From Lentibacillus sp. JNUCC-1 (GTDB taxonomy: Bacteria; Bacillota; Bacilli; Bacillales; Amphibacillaceae): 64,000 bases of DNA. This document shows, piece by piece, positions 32,710 through 41,825 of the stretch (positions are counted from its first letter, which is position 1; each line of letters opens with the position of its first letter). The notes beneath the pieces were generated by a model. The model saw only the letters and a list, made by a program, of their open reading frames with translations, ran no database searches and was not told the origin of the DNA. The translations under genes and the position numbers were made by a program. The stretch covers positions 496,001 through 560,000 of the forward strand of contig NZ_WHOH01000003.1 of the NCBI RefSeq assembly GCF_009741735.1. The letters run 5' to 3'.

Positions 32710-32808
32710 GGTCTGAGCTCCTTTATGTGTAGCATCCATAATGATTTTAGCATAAATCCGGTTTTGAGTCAGAAGATAGATGGGAGGCTTTTTTTAAAAG
32801 AAGGACAT

Positions 32809-32838
32809 TTTACAGTGGATAGGGAAATATACTATAAT
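32809..32838 (+). promoter_or_regulatory. Promoter of the NhaC-type antiporter gene
   Basis: TTTACA (32809-32814) and TATAAT (32833-32838) are 18 bases apart, a near-consensus vegetative promoter about 45 bases before the start codon. Confidence 0.65.
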
Positions 32839-32881
32839 GAATATTCGCCATATTTAATGGTGCCAATAACTGGAGAGGGAG

Positions 32882-34438
32882 ATGAACATGGAATTTGGAA
32901 TTTGGTCTTTACTTCCGCCGCTAATTGCCATTGTTCTAGCATTATTTACCCGAAATGTAATTCCAGCGCTTTTTGCTGGGGTGTGGGTTGGGGCCACAAT
33001 GATGAGTGGGGGAAACCCATTCGTTGGATTATACGCAACGTTCAGCGATGTGATCCTGCCAAATCTGGGGGATGAATGGAATGCGACTGTTCTTGCTTAT
33101 TGTGGTCTGTTTGGTGTATTGGTTGTATTTTTACAGAAAACAGGCGGGGCTACAGCAATCGCTGAAGCCATCTCCAAAAAAGTAAAGACGCCAAGAGCCG
33201 CTCAAGGCACTACGATGCTGTTCGGGATTATTATCTTTTTTGAGGATTATTTTAACGCTTTGACTGTTGGCAGTGTCATGCGGTCGGTAACAGATAAGAT
33301 GCGTGTCTCCAGGGAAAAATTGGCTTATATTGTAGATTCAACTTCTGCACCTATGTGTCTGCTTGCACCCGTCTCGACCTGGGTTGTATTTGTAATGGGA
33401 CTGATTGGTGCGCAGTTTGTTGCACTTGGAATGGACGGGTCTGAATACTTGACTTATATCGCTACAATTCCATTTAATTTCTATTCTATACTTGCTATTT
33501 TGCTCGTTGGGTTGGTAATTTGGAGAAAGTGGGATTTCGGTCCAATGGCTAAAGCCGAACACAGAGCACGTACAACTGGCAAGCTTATCCGAGATGGCGC
33601 TGAGCCGCCGACAGATGATCAGATGTCAGATGTTGAAATGATTGAAGGCCATACGCCGAAAAAGCGCAATATGATTGTGCCAATTGTTGTATTGCTCGCA
33701 TTGATTCCGCCATTGTTTTTATGGACAGGTGGTTATCCAGAGAACGACATTGTCACAGCTGTCGGAGAGTCAGATGGCGCTATATCGATATTAATTGCAG
33801 CATTTGTTGCTGGAATTGTTGGGCTGTTTATGGGTATCGGACAAAAGCTGTTTTCTTTTAAAGAAGCGATGAGCTTATACGTCAGCGGGTTCCGCAGTAT
33901 GATGATCGTCTACATTATTCTTGTGCTTGCATGGTCAATCGGAACCGTGACACAGGAGCTTGGAACAGCAGCTTATATTGTTGAATTTGTTCAGCGAACC
34001 ACTGCTCCTGGCATCATTCCAGTATTATTGTTCCTGTTTGGAGCTGTGATTGCTTTTACCACAGGAACGTCTTACGGAACATTTGCCATCCTAGTGCCGA
34101 TTGCGATGCCAATCGCGGCTTCACTGGACGGTGTATCGATGTCCTTGGCCATTGCGGCTGTTCTGAGTGGCGGGATATTCGGAGACCATTGTTCACCGAT
34201 CTCTGATACGACCATCTTGTCCTCGGCTGGTTCTGCCAGTGACCATATTGACCACGTCAACACACAGATTCCTTATGCAATTACAGCAGGGATCAGTGGT
34301 GTGCTGGCGTTTTTTGCAGCCGGAATGACAGGTTCAAGCATCGCAGGCATTGTTGCAGGCGTTGTGTCGCTGGTCGTCTTCGCCTATGTCTTGCACCGGA
34401 TATGGGGGATGGATGTACCTGAGGAACGCGTGGCTTAA
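32882..34438 (+). CDS. NhaC-family Na+/H+ antiporter-like transporter
   Basis: The 518-residue membrane protein has about 11 helices and the NhaC/MleN-type pattern: PALFAGVWVGATM near residue 30, TMLFGIIIFFEDYFNALTVG, DSTSAPMCLLAPVSTWVVF, and the repeat-like TGTSYGTFAILVPIAMP with GGIFGDHCSPISDTTILSS near residue 430. Proteins of this group exchange Na+ for H+ or carry organic ions. ATG 32888 has better spacing from GGAGAGGGAG than ATG 32882. It is likely monocistronic, ending at the strong terminator after 34478. Confidence 0.85.
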   Translation: MNMEFGIWSLLPPLIAIVLALFTRNVIPALFAGVWVGATMMSGGNPFVGLYATFSDVILPNLGDEWNATVLAYCGLFGVLVVFLQKTGGATAIAEAISKKVKTPRAAQGTTMLFGIIIFFEDYFNALTVGSVMRSVTDKMRVSREKLAYIVDSTSAPMCLLAPVSTWVVFVMGLIGAQFVALGMDGSEYLTYIATIPFNFYSILAILLVGLVIWRKWDFGPMAKAEHRARTTGKLIRDGAEPPTDDQMSDVEMIEGHTPKKRNMIVPIVVLLALIPPLFLWTGGYPENDIVTAVGESDGAISILIAAFVAGIVGLFMGIGQKLFSFKEAMSLYVSGFRSMMIVYIILVLAWSIGTVTQELGTAAYIVEFVQRTTAPGIIPVLLFLFGAVIAFTTGTSYGTFAILVPIAMPIAASLDGVSMSLAIAAVLSGGIFGDHCSPISDTTILSSAGSASDHIDHVNTQIPYAITAGISGVLAFFAAGMTGSSIAGIVAGVVSLVVFAYVLHRIWGMDVPEERVA

Positions 34439-34477
34439 TCAGTTCAGTGGAGAACTGATCTAGGAAAATTTTAAATT

Positions 34478-34527
34478 AAAAGATCCGAACAAGATTCATG
34501 CTCAAATGAATCTGTTCGGATTTTTTT
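34478..34527 (+). terminator. Terminator of the antiporter gene
   Basis: AGATCCGAACA and TGTTCGGATTT flank an inner GATTCAT/ATGAATC stem, followed by seven T. Confidence 0.85.
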
Positions 34528-34552
34528 AATGGGAAATGACTGTGTGGCCAAT

Positions 34553-34897
34553 TCAATGATCCTCCTGCTGCTGTTTAAGGAGAGCATTAATGCGGGCACG
34601 GTATGGGTCTTGTGGGATATGCGCTGTGACATGGCCGTACACTTTGGTCTGGCAACTGAGCCGCATTCCGCTGCTGATATTGGCATCACCCAGTTTGTAA
34701 TGTTCTTTATGATTCGGCTCGGAAATTTGGCTTTGGTCAGCGATATTCACCTTGCATGTCGTGCAAGAGGCCCGTCCGCCACATTTATGACGAAGTGGCA
34801 CATGGCCTTGCCGAGCGGCTCTTAATATCGTATGTCCTTCTTTAATATGGATTGTATAGGTGCGATCGTTTTCTCCAATGAAAATAACGTGTGCCAT
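34553..34897 (-). CDS. Plant-type [2Fe-2S] ferredoxin
   Basis: The 114-residue protein has the ferredoxin fold with cluster ligands Cys39, Cys45 and Cys48 (KCGGRASCTTCKV) and Cys82 (RLSCQTKV). The TYTIHIKEGHTILRAAR start is typical. It carries electrons for an oxygenase or reductase that is not encoded next to it. The C-terminal tail (RINALLKQQQEDH) extends about 20 residues beyond the fold. ATG 34897 follows GAGGG. Confidence 0.9.
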   Translation of the reverse strand: MAHVIFIGENDRTYTIHIKEGHTILRAARQGHVPLRHKCGGRASCTTCKVNIADQSQISEPNHKEHYKLGDANISSGMRLSCQTKVYGHVTAHIPQDPYRARINALLKQQQEDH

Positions 34898-34948
34898 TTA
34901 ATCCCTCATTTCTACCTCAAGATAAGCGTATCATAAGTATCGTGAAAG

Positions 34949-34983
34949 AAAAACCCGCTCTCTATATATGAGAGCGGGTTTTT
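34949..34983. terminator. Terminator upstream of the ferredoxin gene, after the dicarboxylate transporter
   Basis: AAAAACCCGCTCT and AGAGCGGGTTTTT form a 13-bp stem with A- and T-runs. It ends the minus-strand transporter transcript. Confidence 0.85.
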
Positions 34984-34998
34984 AGATATGAACTGTGA

Positions 34999-36201
34999 TC
35001 ACGCTTGTTCTGGTGTATGTTTTGCCTCAGACGTATCGACAACAACACTTGCTGATGCGTCACCGATGACGTTGACGGACGTTCGCATCATATCGAGGAT
35101 CCGGTCGATTCCAGCAATAAGAGCGAGCCCTTCCAGCGGCAGGCCGATCGCTGTCATGACCATAGTCAGCATGATCAAACCAGCACCGGGTACGCCAGCC
35201 GTTCCAATCGAAGCAAGCGTTCCAATCAATACGACCGTTGCCAACTGGGCAATGGTCAGGTCATGGCCAAAATACTGGGCGATAAAGACGACCGCAAGCC
35301 CCTGATAAATCGCTGTTCCATCCATGTTAATCGTCGCCCCCAGCGGCAAGACAAAGCTGCTCGTTTCCTTGGATACGTTTAAATTATCCTGAGCGCATGT
35401 CATTGTCACAGGAAGGGTGCCCGAACTGCTGCTGGTCGTAAAAGCCACTGTCGCTGCTGGAAAAATTCCTTTTAAGAACGTGATGGGATTTGTTTTCCCA
35501 AGCGTTTTGACGGTTAGCGAGTACACGATAAGGACATGTAGCAAGCACGCAATCAGCATAGCAATAATCAGCTTAATCAGCGGCATCAGCACAGAAGCAC
35601 CGTATTTGCCGACAATCGGTGCAAGCAAACCGAATACCCCGATCGGCACAACGGTCATAACCATTCCAGTGACCTTATACATCACTTCTGCAAAACCATC
35701 AAAGAACTGCTGAACCGGCCTTGCTCTTTCCCCGACAAGTGTAATGGCAATTCCGATGAAGATTGCGAAGAAAATAATCTGCAAAATGTTTCCTGTCGCC
35801 AGTGATTCAAGCGGATTGGTCGGAATAATATTTAAGATGGTTTGGACAACGCCTTCCGTTTCATTTGGCGCCACCTGTTCGCCATCCAATGTCACCCCAG
35901 TATCTACCCCAGGAGAAAAAACATACCCCGCCAATAGCCCGATCGAGATCGCAACAAGGCTGGTTGCCAGATAGTAGGTGATGGTTTTACCCCCGAGACG
36001 CCCCAGCTTTTTAACGTCACGGGTACTTGTGACACCGACAATAAGGGTTGAAAGAATCAGTGGCACAATAATAAATTTGATCAGTCTCAGAAACAAGTCC
36101 CCAAGCGGCGCGACAATCTCAATGCGTTCACCGAATATCAAACCGAAAATAATAGCAAGAACAAATGCCCCGACGATCTGCCACACAAGATGTTTCTTCA
36201 T
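34999..36201 (-). CDS. Dicarboxylate/amino acid:cation symporter (DAACS, GltP-type)
   Basis: The 400-residue transporter has the family's hairpin motifs: TTSSSSGTLPVTM (about residues 253-265), NMDGTAIYQGLAVVFIAQ (about 291-308) and GTAGVPGAGLIMLTMVM. The N-terminal RLIKFIIVPLILSTLIVG is typical of GltP/GltT. It imports glutamate, aspartate or C4-dicarboxylates with Na+ or H+. ATG 36201 follows GGGGGA; a TTG codon precedes it. Upstream lies the GAGCGC repeat array. Confidence 0.9.
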   Translation of the reverse strand: MKKHLVWQIVGAFVLAIIFGLIFGERIEIVAPLGDLFLRLIKFIIVPLILSTLIVGVTSTRDVKKLGRLGGKTITYYLATSLVAISIGLLAGYVFSPGVDTGVTLDGEQVAPNETEGVVQTILNIIPTNPLESLATGNILQIIFFAIFIGIAITLVGERARPVQQFFDGFAEVMYKVTGMVMTVVPIGVFGLLAPIVGKYGASVLMPLIKLIIAMLIACLLHVLIVYSLTVKTLGKTNPITFLKGIFPAATVAFTTSSSSGTLPVTMTCAQDNLNVSKETSSFVLPLGATINMDGTAIYQGLAVVFIAQYFGHDLTIAQLATVVLIGTLASIGTAGVPGAGLIMLTMVMTAIGLPLEGLALIAGIDRILDMMRTSVNVIGDASASVVVDTSEAKHTPEQA

Positions 36202-36355
36202 CAAATCCCCCTTTCAAATATAGAAGGGAGGCAGGCTATTCCACGGAAAAACAGCGCTTACATTTTTCGGACCAGCAAACCTCCCCCTTAAAAATGTATA
36301 TGCTAGGGTTTTCCGGAAAATTATAAAAGACGAGAGGAACAACAAAGAAGCACGT

Positions 36356-36822
36356 GAGCGCTCCAAATAAAGTGATGAGCGCAACAAAAAAGCATGCGAG
36401 CGCTCTAATTAAAGTGACGAGCGCAACGAAAAAGCACGTGAGCGCTCCAAATAAAGTGACGAGCGCAACAAAAAAGCATGTGAGCGCTTTAATAAAATGA
36501 CGAGCGCAACAAAAAAGCACGTGAGCGCTCCAAATAAAGTGACGAGCGCAACAAAAAAGCATTCGAGCGCTCTAATTAAAGTGACGAGCGCAACAAAAAA
36601 GCATTCGAGCGCTCTAATTAAAGTGACGAGCGCAACAAAAAAGCATTCGAGCGCTCCAAATAAAGTGACGAGCGCAACAAAAAAGCATTCGAGCGCTCTA
36701 ATTAAAGTAATGAGCGCAACAAAAAAGCATGTGAGCGCTCTAATAAAATGACGAGCGCAACAAAAAAGCACGTGAGCGCTCCAAATAAAGTGATGAGCGC
36801 AACAAATAAACTAACGAGCCCC
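36356..36822. repeat. GAGCGC array, about 22 units of 21 bp
   Basis: GAGCGC recurs from 36356 to 36795 at 21-bp steps (two steps of 20). Two kinds of unit alternate, GAGCGCAACAAAAAAGCAT-type and GAGCGCTCTAATTAAAGTG-type, giving a 42-bp superunit. Units differ at a few positions. Because 21 is divisible by three, several frames stay open in both directions, but I see no start site or conserved coding pattern and treat it as non-coding. It fills the gap between the symporter gene and the YesK-like gene. Confidence 0.9.
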
Positions 36823-36947
36823 GATAAATAATTCACCGACACCATTAAGGAAGTTTTACACGGTTGAAAAAGGACTTTCATTGACTTTAAACCGTTTCAA
36901 TAATAAACTAGAAGTATACTTATGAATACTGTCATTGAGGTGATATT

Positions 36948-37226
36948 GTGGTAGGAACAACGCTTTTGGCAGGCGGAGTTATTTTGGCTATTTTACTTGT
37001 ACTGGGTTTCATTATGAACAAAAGTACCTCAAAAACAAGCTATGCAGCCTTTTATCCATCTTTTCTCATGGTAGCTGTTGGTCTGGTTTTGCTCCTTTTG
37101 GCAACAATGACCAAGGTTGATATCATGGGCGCAGGTTACGGTGGATGGGGAATCGCATCCTTGTTTGCAGCGGCCATTACGATGATCGTCTTGTCGATTA
37201 TTCAAACAAAACCAGATACCAATTAA
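36948..37226 (+). CDS. YesK-like membrane protein
   Basis: The 92-residue protein has three hydrophobic segments (about residues 3-23, 34-53 and 65-85) and the KTSYAAFYPSFLMVAVGL and GAGYGGWGIASLFAA motifs of the YesK family, small membrane proteins of unknown role. GTG 36948 follows GAGGTG. A strong terminator follows directly after the stop. Confidence 0.75.
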   Translation: MVGTTLLAGGVILAILLVLGFIMNKSTSKTSYAAFYPSFLMVAVGLVLLLLATMTKVDIMGAGYGGWGIASLFAAAITMIVLSIIQTKPDTN

Positions 37227-37253
37227 AAAAGAGCGGATATCCCGCTCTTTTTT
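37225..37253 (+). terminator. Terminator of the YesK-like gene
   Basis: AAAAAAGAGCGG and CCGCTCTTTTTT form a stem around ATATC, with flanking A- and T-runs. Confidence 0.85.
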
Positions 37254-37400
37254 CGTTTCTTAGGAAATTATATAACCTCCGAGCTGTTGATCAACATCGC
37301 GAAGGGCCACGTCCAACTCCTACGCGTATCCTCGCAAATCAGAAGCAATAACATTCCGAGGTGAAAACTGCCTTCTTGACTGAAAACCAAAATGCTGGCG

Positions 37401-38255
37401 TTATTTTAAATATGTCCATCCTTCACGTTGTTCAATCTGTCCCTCTTTCATGAGCTTGCCCAGCGCGCGTTTGAAAGCTGCCTTACTGATGTTGAAAGTA
37501 CTGCGGATTTCATCTGGATCGCTCTTATCACTCAATGGGATTTTCCCGTCATATGCCTCAAGATGGGCGAGAATCTGCTCAGCGTCTTCTCCCATGCTAT
37601 GCTGTTTGAGAGGTCGAAGCGACACATTTATTGTCCCATCGGCTTTGACTTCAATAACGCGGCCTGTCACGTGTTCACCCACGCGGGGTTCTTCTTTGCG
37701 TTCCGTATGGTGGATGAAACCGCGGTAGTGATCATCGGTAATGATGGCAGCACCTTCACGGCTTGTGTGGTAGACATAACCGGAAACATTGTCATTGAGT
37801 AGTTCTTCTGGAGCAACATCGATCAGATGCTGGATGACGCTCTCAGTCGCTGGAAGAGCAAGAAGGCGATTTCTCCGATCCAGCCCGAGCGTAACGTACA
37901 GGCGATCGCCAGGCTGTGGCCATGCGCGCTCAAACAATGGCAAATCATCTTTCGAAATAAGCATGTCTTTCGTTGTTCCGATATCAACAAAAGCACCCAG
38001 ATTGGGAATGACCTCTACAACCTCACTCCAGCCATAGGTGTCACGCGTAACAGCCGGCACTTTTGTTGTGGCTGTCAGCTGTTCTTTTTTATCCGTATAT
38101 AAAAATACGTCCACAGTCTCTCCTTCAGCAAGCTCTTGTTCAGTTTCATTCACGTGCAGCAAAGCTTCTGTTTCTTCATCACCTACGACATATCCCGTGT
38201 CAATTTTGCGTTTTACAGTCATCGATCGAATCGATCCAGCTCGCGTTTCATTCAT
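37401..38255 (-). CDS. cvfB: S1-type RNA-binding regulator CvfB
   Basis: The 284-residue protein has the CvfB architecture: three S1-like OB folds (about residues 3-60, 65-130 and 145-215, for example NLGAFVDIGTTKDMLI and VSGYVYHTSREGAAIIT) and a C-terminal winged helix (DEIRSTFNISKAAFKRALGKLMKEG). CvfB/YitL binds RNA and affects virulence and translation in Staphylococcus; the role in bacilli is less defined. ATG 38255 follows GAGGTC. Confidence 0.9.
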   Translation of the reverse strand: MNETRAGSIRSMTVKRKIDTGYVVGDEETEALLHVNETEQELAEGETVDVFLYTDKKEQLTATTKVPAVTRDTYGWSEVVEVIPNLGAFVDIGTTKDMLISKDDLPLFERAWPQPGDRLYVTLGLDRRNRLLALPATESVIQHLIDVAPEELLNDNVSGYVYHTSREGAAIITDDHYRGFIHHTERKEEPRVGEHVTGRVIEVKADGTINVSLRPLKQHSMGEDAEQILAHLEAYDGKIPLSDKSDPDEIRSTFNISKAAFKRALGKLMKEGQIEQREGWTYLK

Positions 38256-38289
38256 GTTATGACCTCTTTCTGTATTAAAATTAAGTATT

Positions 38290-38326
38290 GGAAAAGGGGC
38301 AACCTATTTATGAGGTTACCCCTTTG
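38290..38326. terminator. Hairpin terminator upstream of cvfB
   Basis: AAAGGGGCAACCT and AGGTTACCCCTTT pair around ATTTATG. The 340 bases from 38330 to 38663 that follow hold no gene or repeat I can recognise. Confidence 0.6.
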
Positions 38327-38663
38327 TTCGGTAAAGTAACATATAAGTTTTTTAAATCCCAGTTAAACATGGGAGAGAAAATCTTTGTCTGTAAACGGGC
38401 AGGATTACCGAAGCCCTGTGTTTACATGATTGTTATGGCGTCCTTTAGACCAGGACGGTTCCGTTTCTTCAGCCGCGGCACTCATTCCACTGTAAGCCTT
38501 CTAACTTAAACAACGCAAGCCCTAACCTGCTCTTGCGTCCTTGCGACCCTGTAGCCGCGCCAGTGCGAATAAGCTTCGTCAAAAACTTTGCAGAATGCCA
38601 GCATACTCACATGTTACTTTTCTGCTGCAACGCTCTGTATCATCTCATGCGAATGTAAGTTTG

Positions 38664-39533
38664 TCAAGTTTGTTGTGTTTTCCTAGATTGTTGCCGCCCT
38701 TTAAGAAACATATACACCATGGCACTGAGAATCACCACATAGCCAATCAAACTGTAGACATCCGGTACCTGTTCAAAAAACACGATACTGATAATAGTGG
38801 AATACAGTACGGTCGAATAGAAAAAGATCGAAATGTCTTTGGCCGGCGCGAATTTATACGCGAGTGTAATGCCGAATTGTCCCATCGTTGCAAAGACCCC
38901 GGCCAGAAGCAGGAAGGTCAATTGCTTCCATGACATCGGTTCAAAAAAGGCGATGAGAAATGGTAACAGCACCACTGTGGAGAAAAATGAGAAATAGAAT
39001 ACGATCGTATAATATTTTTCCCGATTTCCCAACACACGTAAAAATGTGTAGGCAGCCGCTGCAAATACAGCTGACAAAAAGCCCAATAAATACGGAACGA
39101 CATCTAATGAGAATGCAGGCTTAATGATAAACAACATGCCCGCAAATGCGATAATGACCGTAATAATCTGGTAAGGCATTGCTTTCTCTTTAAGAAAAAT
39201 GGCAGAGAAGATGATGAGCAAAAACGGACTCATTTTATTCAGCATATCGGCATCTGAGAGTACTAGATGATCGATGGCATAGAAAAAACAAACAATTCCA
39301 AGCGTGCCGAACAAAGCTCTTAGCAGAAGCACTTTTTGATTTTCTTTTTTTCCAAACAAGCTTTCCCGATTATAAATGACAAATCCAAGCGCAATAATTG
39401 CTGATACAAAATTCCGGAAAAACGTTTTTTGAATGGACGGCAAATCTCCCGCCAGTTTAACAAACGCCGCCATGATGGAAAAACCAAATGCGGACAGGAG
39501 CAGAAGAAGAATCCCCTTCATCGTATCGTTCAT
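38664..39533 (-). CDS. DMT-family (EamA) transporter
   Basis: The protein of about 289 residues has ten hydrophobic segments arranged as two EamA repeats: the first starts GILLLLLSAFGFSIMAAFVK and the second PYLLGFLSAVFAAAAYTFLRV. The first repeat ends FLKEKAMPYQIITVIIAFAGM and the second FFEQVPDVYSLIGYVVILS, both typical of metabolite exporters. The substrate is unknown. ATG 39533 is nine bases after GGGAG. Confidence 0.88.
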   Translation of the reverse strand: MNDTMKGILLLLLSAFGFSIMAAFVKLAGDLPSIQKTFFRNFVSAIIALGFVIYNRESLFGKKENQKVLLLRALFGTLGIVCFFYAIDHLVLSDADMLNKMSPFLLIIFSAIFLKEKAMPYQIITVIIAFAGMLFIIKPAFSLDVVPYLLGFLSAVFAAAAYTFLRVLGNREKYYTIVFYFSFFSTVVLLPFLIAFFEPMSWKQLTFLLLAGVFATMGQFGITLAYKFAPAKDISIFFYSTVLYSTIISIVFFEQVPDVYSLIGYVVILSAMVYMFLKGRQQSRKTQQT

Positions 39534-39671
39534 ATGCAAATCACTCCCAGAAGCAAGATCAAATCAATGATTTATTATGACACGACAATAAGAGGAATTC
39601 CATAAAAGTGTATTGTGACAAGGTAAATGACTCCCTAATAATGCGCGCCATGCAGCAACTACACAAGGATT

Positions 39672-39711
39672 TCAGCAGCGCCCATGGAAAGCGCAGTGTT
39701 TTCCATGGGCG
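39672..39711. repeat. Remnant related to repeat B
   Basis: TTCAGCAGCGCCC followed by CGCCCATGGAAA (39679-39690) and TTTCCATGGGCG (39700-39711) resembles the 3' part of repeat B with a new perfect 12-bp stem. The rest of the element is missing. Confidence 0.5.
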
Positions 39712-39765
39712 AATGCCAGAAGCAGTTACAAAAATATCAGCTGGCCTTCTAAAACTACCCAAGAG

Positions 39766-40431
39766 TCAATGGTCTTGCTGCATGAATTTCCATTCCGTCA
39801 GCTTCATGGATAGCAGAAACAATAAGGCGGCACAAACGGGAAGAGTGATATAGGGCATGAACGGAATGCGGTTTTCCACAAGTTGCGTCAGTCCGTTGTC
39901 CAGCTCACTGATCATCACCCAGCCGTCTTTCATGGCCAGCGGGGCCAATAAAGCAATACTCGTAAAAACGAGTGCTATATATATAATGGACGTGACCATT
40001 GCGGATACTGTGAACGAGCGAAAAAAATGATTGATTGGAACGACCAAAGCTGTCCCAATTACAATGCCGCTCAGTATGATGATCAAATCCATCCACGTAT
40101 AAATGAAATACGTATTTCCTCCGACAAGCTGGACAATCACCCCTGCAGCTGCCCATTGATACAACATGGCGAACACATGAATACCAATCAAATACACATA
40201 CCGGCTTCTGATGATCTGCTTAGGTGAGAGAGGCAATCCGTGCAAAAAACGGTCAATGTTTGCCTTGTCATCGTAATAAAACACGTTAATCGCCAATGCC
40301 GGAAATACGATGCCTAAAAGTGTATAAACAGGAGGAATGCCAACAAGGTAAACGAATGGAAGACCCAGCAAAATTAAGAATACATGTGACTGCCAGTTCA
40401 GGAACAGGTCACGCTTGATGAGTGAACGCAT
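39766..40431 (-). CDS. ABC-2 type permease
   Basis: The 221-residue protein has six hydrophobic segments and the ABC-2 pattern MRSLIKRDLFLNWQSHV at the N-terminus and DRFLHGLPLSPKQIIRSRYV (about residues 60-79). It is the membrane partner of the ATPase whose gene overlaps its start by 23 bases. The pair resembles YtrB/YtrC-type exporters of bacitracin-like stress modules. The order GntR, ATPase, permease is an operon on the minus strand. Confidence 0.85.
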   Translation of the reverse strand: MRSLIKRDLFLNWQSHVFLILLGLPFVYLVGIPPVYTLLGIVFPALAINVFYYDDKANIDRFLHGLPLSPKQIIRSRYVYLIGIHVFAMLYQWAAAGVIVQLVGGNTYFIYTWMDLIIILSGIVIGTALVVPINHFFRSFTVSAMVTSIIYIALVFTSIALLAPLAMKDGWVMISELDNGLTQLVENRIPFMPYITLPVCAALLFLLSMKLTEWKFMQQDH

Positions 40432-41296
40432 TAGATTTTCCTCCTTTAAGGGGTTTTTTTATCAAAAAATACATAATGTCTTCTAGGGATGCTTTTTCAA
40501 TGATGACTTCCTCCCTGTAAGGTTCAAAAGTATCAGGCTGGCCTTCATATAAAGCGGTAAAGCCGACGTCTGTAATTTCAAGACCGGCAAACAGCTCCTT
40601 GGTATCTGCATCCACCATGTCAGCGGGTCCTTTTACAATATGAAAAAATTCATCTATGTCATTCATGCTTCTATTCAGCAAAACCTGTCCTTCATGCATG
40701 AAAATGATATAGTCAGCAATACGATCCAGGTCAGAGGTGATATGACTAGCCAGCACAATCGTCTTGCCGGTTTCAAGCATCAGCTCCTGAAAAAGATCCA
40801 GCAATTCTCTGCGAAACACAGGATCCAGGCCAGAAGTTGGCTCATCCATGATAATCAGATCAGGTTCATGCGCAAGGGCAAATAACAAGCCACACTTCAT
40901 CTTCATCCCTTGGGAAAATGTTTTGAGTTTCTTTTTATAAGGCAGTTCAAACAGCATCAAATAATGCTGAAACAGATTGTCATTCCACGTTTCATAAAGC
41001 GGCGCTATAAAAGCTTTCATTTTTTTAATGGTAAAATCCTGATACATATACAGCTGATCGTGCACGAAACCAATTTTTTGTTTAAGACTGTGGTCATTAT
41101 GCGGTTGACCGAATATCTGAATCTGTCCATGGTCCGGTTTTATGATATCCATCAGCATGTGCAGGGTGGTCGTTTTGCCGCTGCCGTTTTGCCCGATGAT
41201 GCCCGTGACAAATTCTGTGGGTATGGATAGGTTAAGACCATTCACAGAGAAATCAGGGCGTTTTTTTGTAACATTGACAAACTCAATGGCATTCAC
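40409..41296 (-). CDS. ABC transporter ATP-binding protein (YtrB-type)
   Basis: The protein of about 295 residues has Walker A GQNGSGKTT, the FSQGMKMKCGLLFAL signature, Walker B DLIIMDEPTSGLDP and the switch region IVLASHITSDLDR, followed by a C-terminal domain of about 85 residues. GTG 41296 is preferred because AAGGAG lies just before it; an upstream in-frame ATG includes that site in the coding region. It lies one base after the regulator's stop, so translation is coupled. Confidence 0.9.
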   Translation of the reverse strand: MNAIEFVNVTKKRPDFSVNGLNLSIPTEFVTGIIGQNGSGKTTTLHMLMDIIKPDHGQIQIFGQPHNDHSLKQKIGFVHDQLYMYQDFTIKKMKAFIAPLYETWNDNLFQHYLMLFELPYKKKLKTFSQGMKMKCGLLFALAHEPDLIIMDEPTSGLDPVFRRELLDLFQELMLETGKTIVLASHITSDLDRIADYIIFMHEGQVLLNRSMNDIDEFFHIVKGPADMVDADTKELFAGLEITDVGFTALYEGQPDTFEPYREEVIIEKASLEDIMYFLIKKPLKGGKSNAFTHQA

Positions 41297-41297
41297 A

Positions 41298-41675
41298 TTA
41301 ATCAACTCCTTCATAAAAGATATCCAGACGCTCGATCACGTCTGATTTGGTCAGGCCTATCTGTTTGCCTTTTTCCAGCACGTCTTCCAACTGATTTTCA
41401 AATTCCCTTAGCTGCCATTCACGGAGTACATGGGGTTCTTGACCAGCAACAAAAGTGCCTTTCCCAACGGCAGATACCAGATAGCCTTCGTTTTCCAAAT
41501 CTTCATAGGCGCGTTTTGTCGTGATGACACTGACTTTGAGATCTTTTGCCAGAGCCCGGATAGATGGCAGAGCATCTCCCTCCATTAATTCTCCGGAAAA
41601 GATCTGGTTCCGAAGTTGTGTTTTAATCTGGCTGAACAAAGGCTCTTTGCTCGTGTTGGAGATGAGAATATTCAT
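41298..41675 (-). CDS. GntR-family regulator (YtrA subfamily)
   Basis: The 125-residue protein has an N-terminal winged helix (EPLFSQIKTQLRNQIFSGEL, then LPSIRALAKDLKVSVITTKRAYEDLENEG) and only a short helical C-terminal part, the hallmark of YtrA-type regulators. These usually repress their own operon and respond to cell wall stress. ATG 41675 follows AAGGAGG. It heads the ABC transporter operon and lies next to a palindrome-rich site. Confidence 0.9.
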   Translation of the reverse strand: MNILISNTSKEPLFSQIKTQLRNQIFSGELMEGDALPSIRALAKDLKVSVITTKRAYEDLENEGYLVSAVGKGTFVAGQEPHVLREWQLREFENQLEDVLEKGKQIGLTKSDVIERLDIFYEGVD

Positions 41676-41699
41676 GGCGGCCCTCCTTTTTGTCATCAT

Positions 41700-41730
41700 T
41701 GTATATATACACTATATACAATATATACAC
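41700..41730. promoter_or_regulatory. Candidate operator of the YtrA-type regulator
   Basis: TGTATATA (41700-41707) and TATATACA (41713-41720) form a perfect inverted repeat, and a further TATATACAC follows. It sits 25-55 bases upstream of the regulator start. YtrA regulators bind comparable GTGTA/TACAC palindromes, so autoregulation is likely. Confidence 0.55.
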
Positions 41731-41825
41731 GCTGTGTGAAAAAGTCAAGGCTTTGTGAGTGGCCGTGTTAGGTGTGTTTTTGGTATCATATGCATGATAC
41801 TTTATGTCATAAAGGAGTTTACAAC

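Noticed and set aside
36409..36771. Long minus-strand reading frame with repeated FFVALVTL-type segments, and a plus-strand partner with SATKKH repeats
   Set aside because: Both arise because the array period (21 bp) is a multiple of three. There is no ribosome binding site and all frames stay open similarly.
38330..38663. Possible small genes or RNA in the gap before the DMT transporter
   Set aside because: Open frames there are antisense extensions or lack start signals, and no stable hairpin with a T-run was found beyond 38326.
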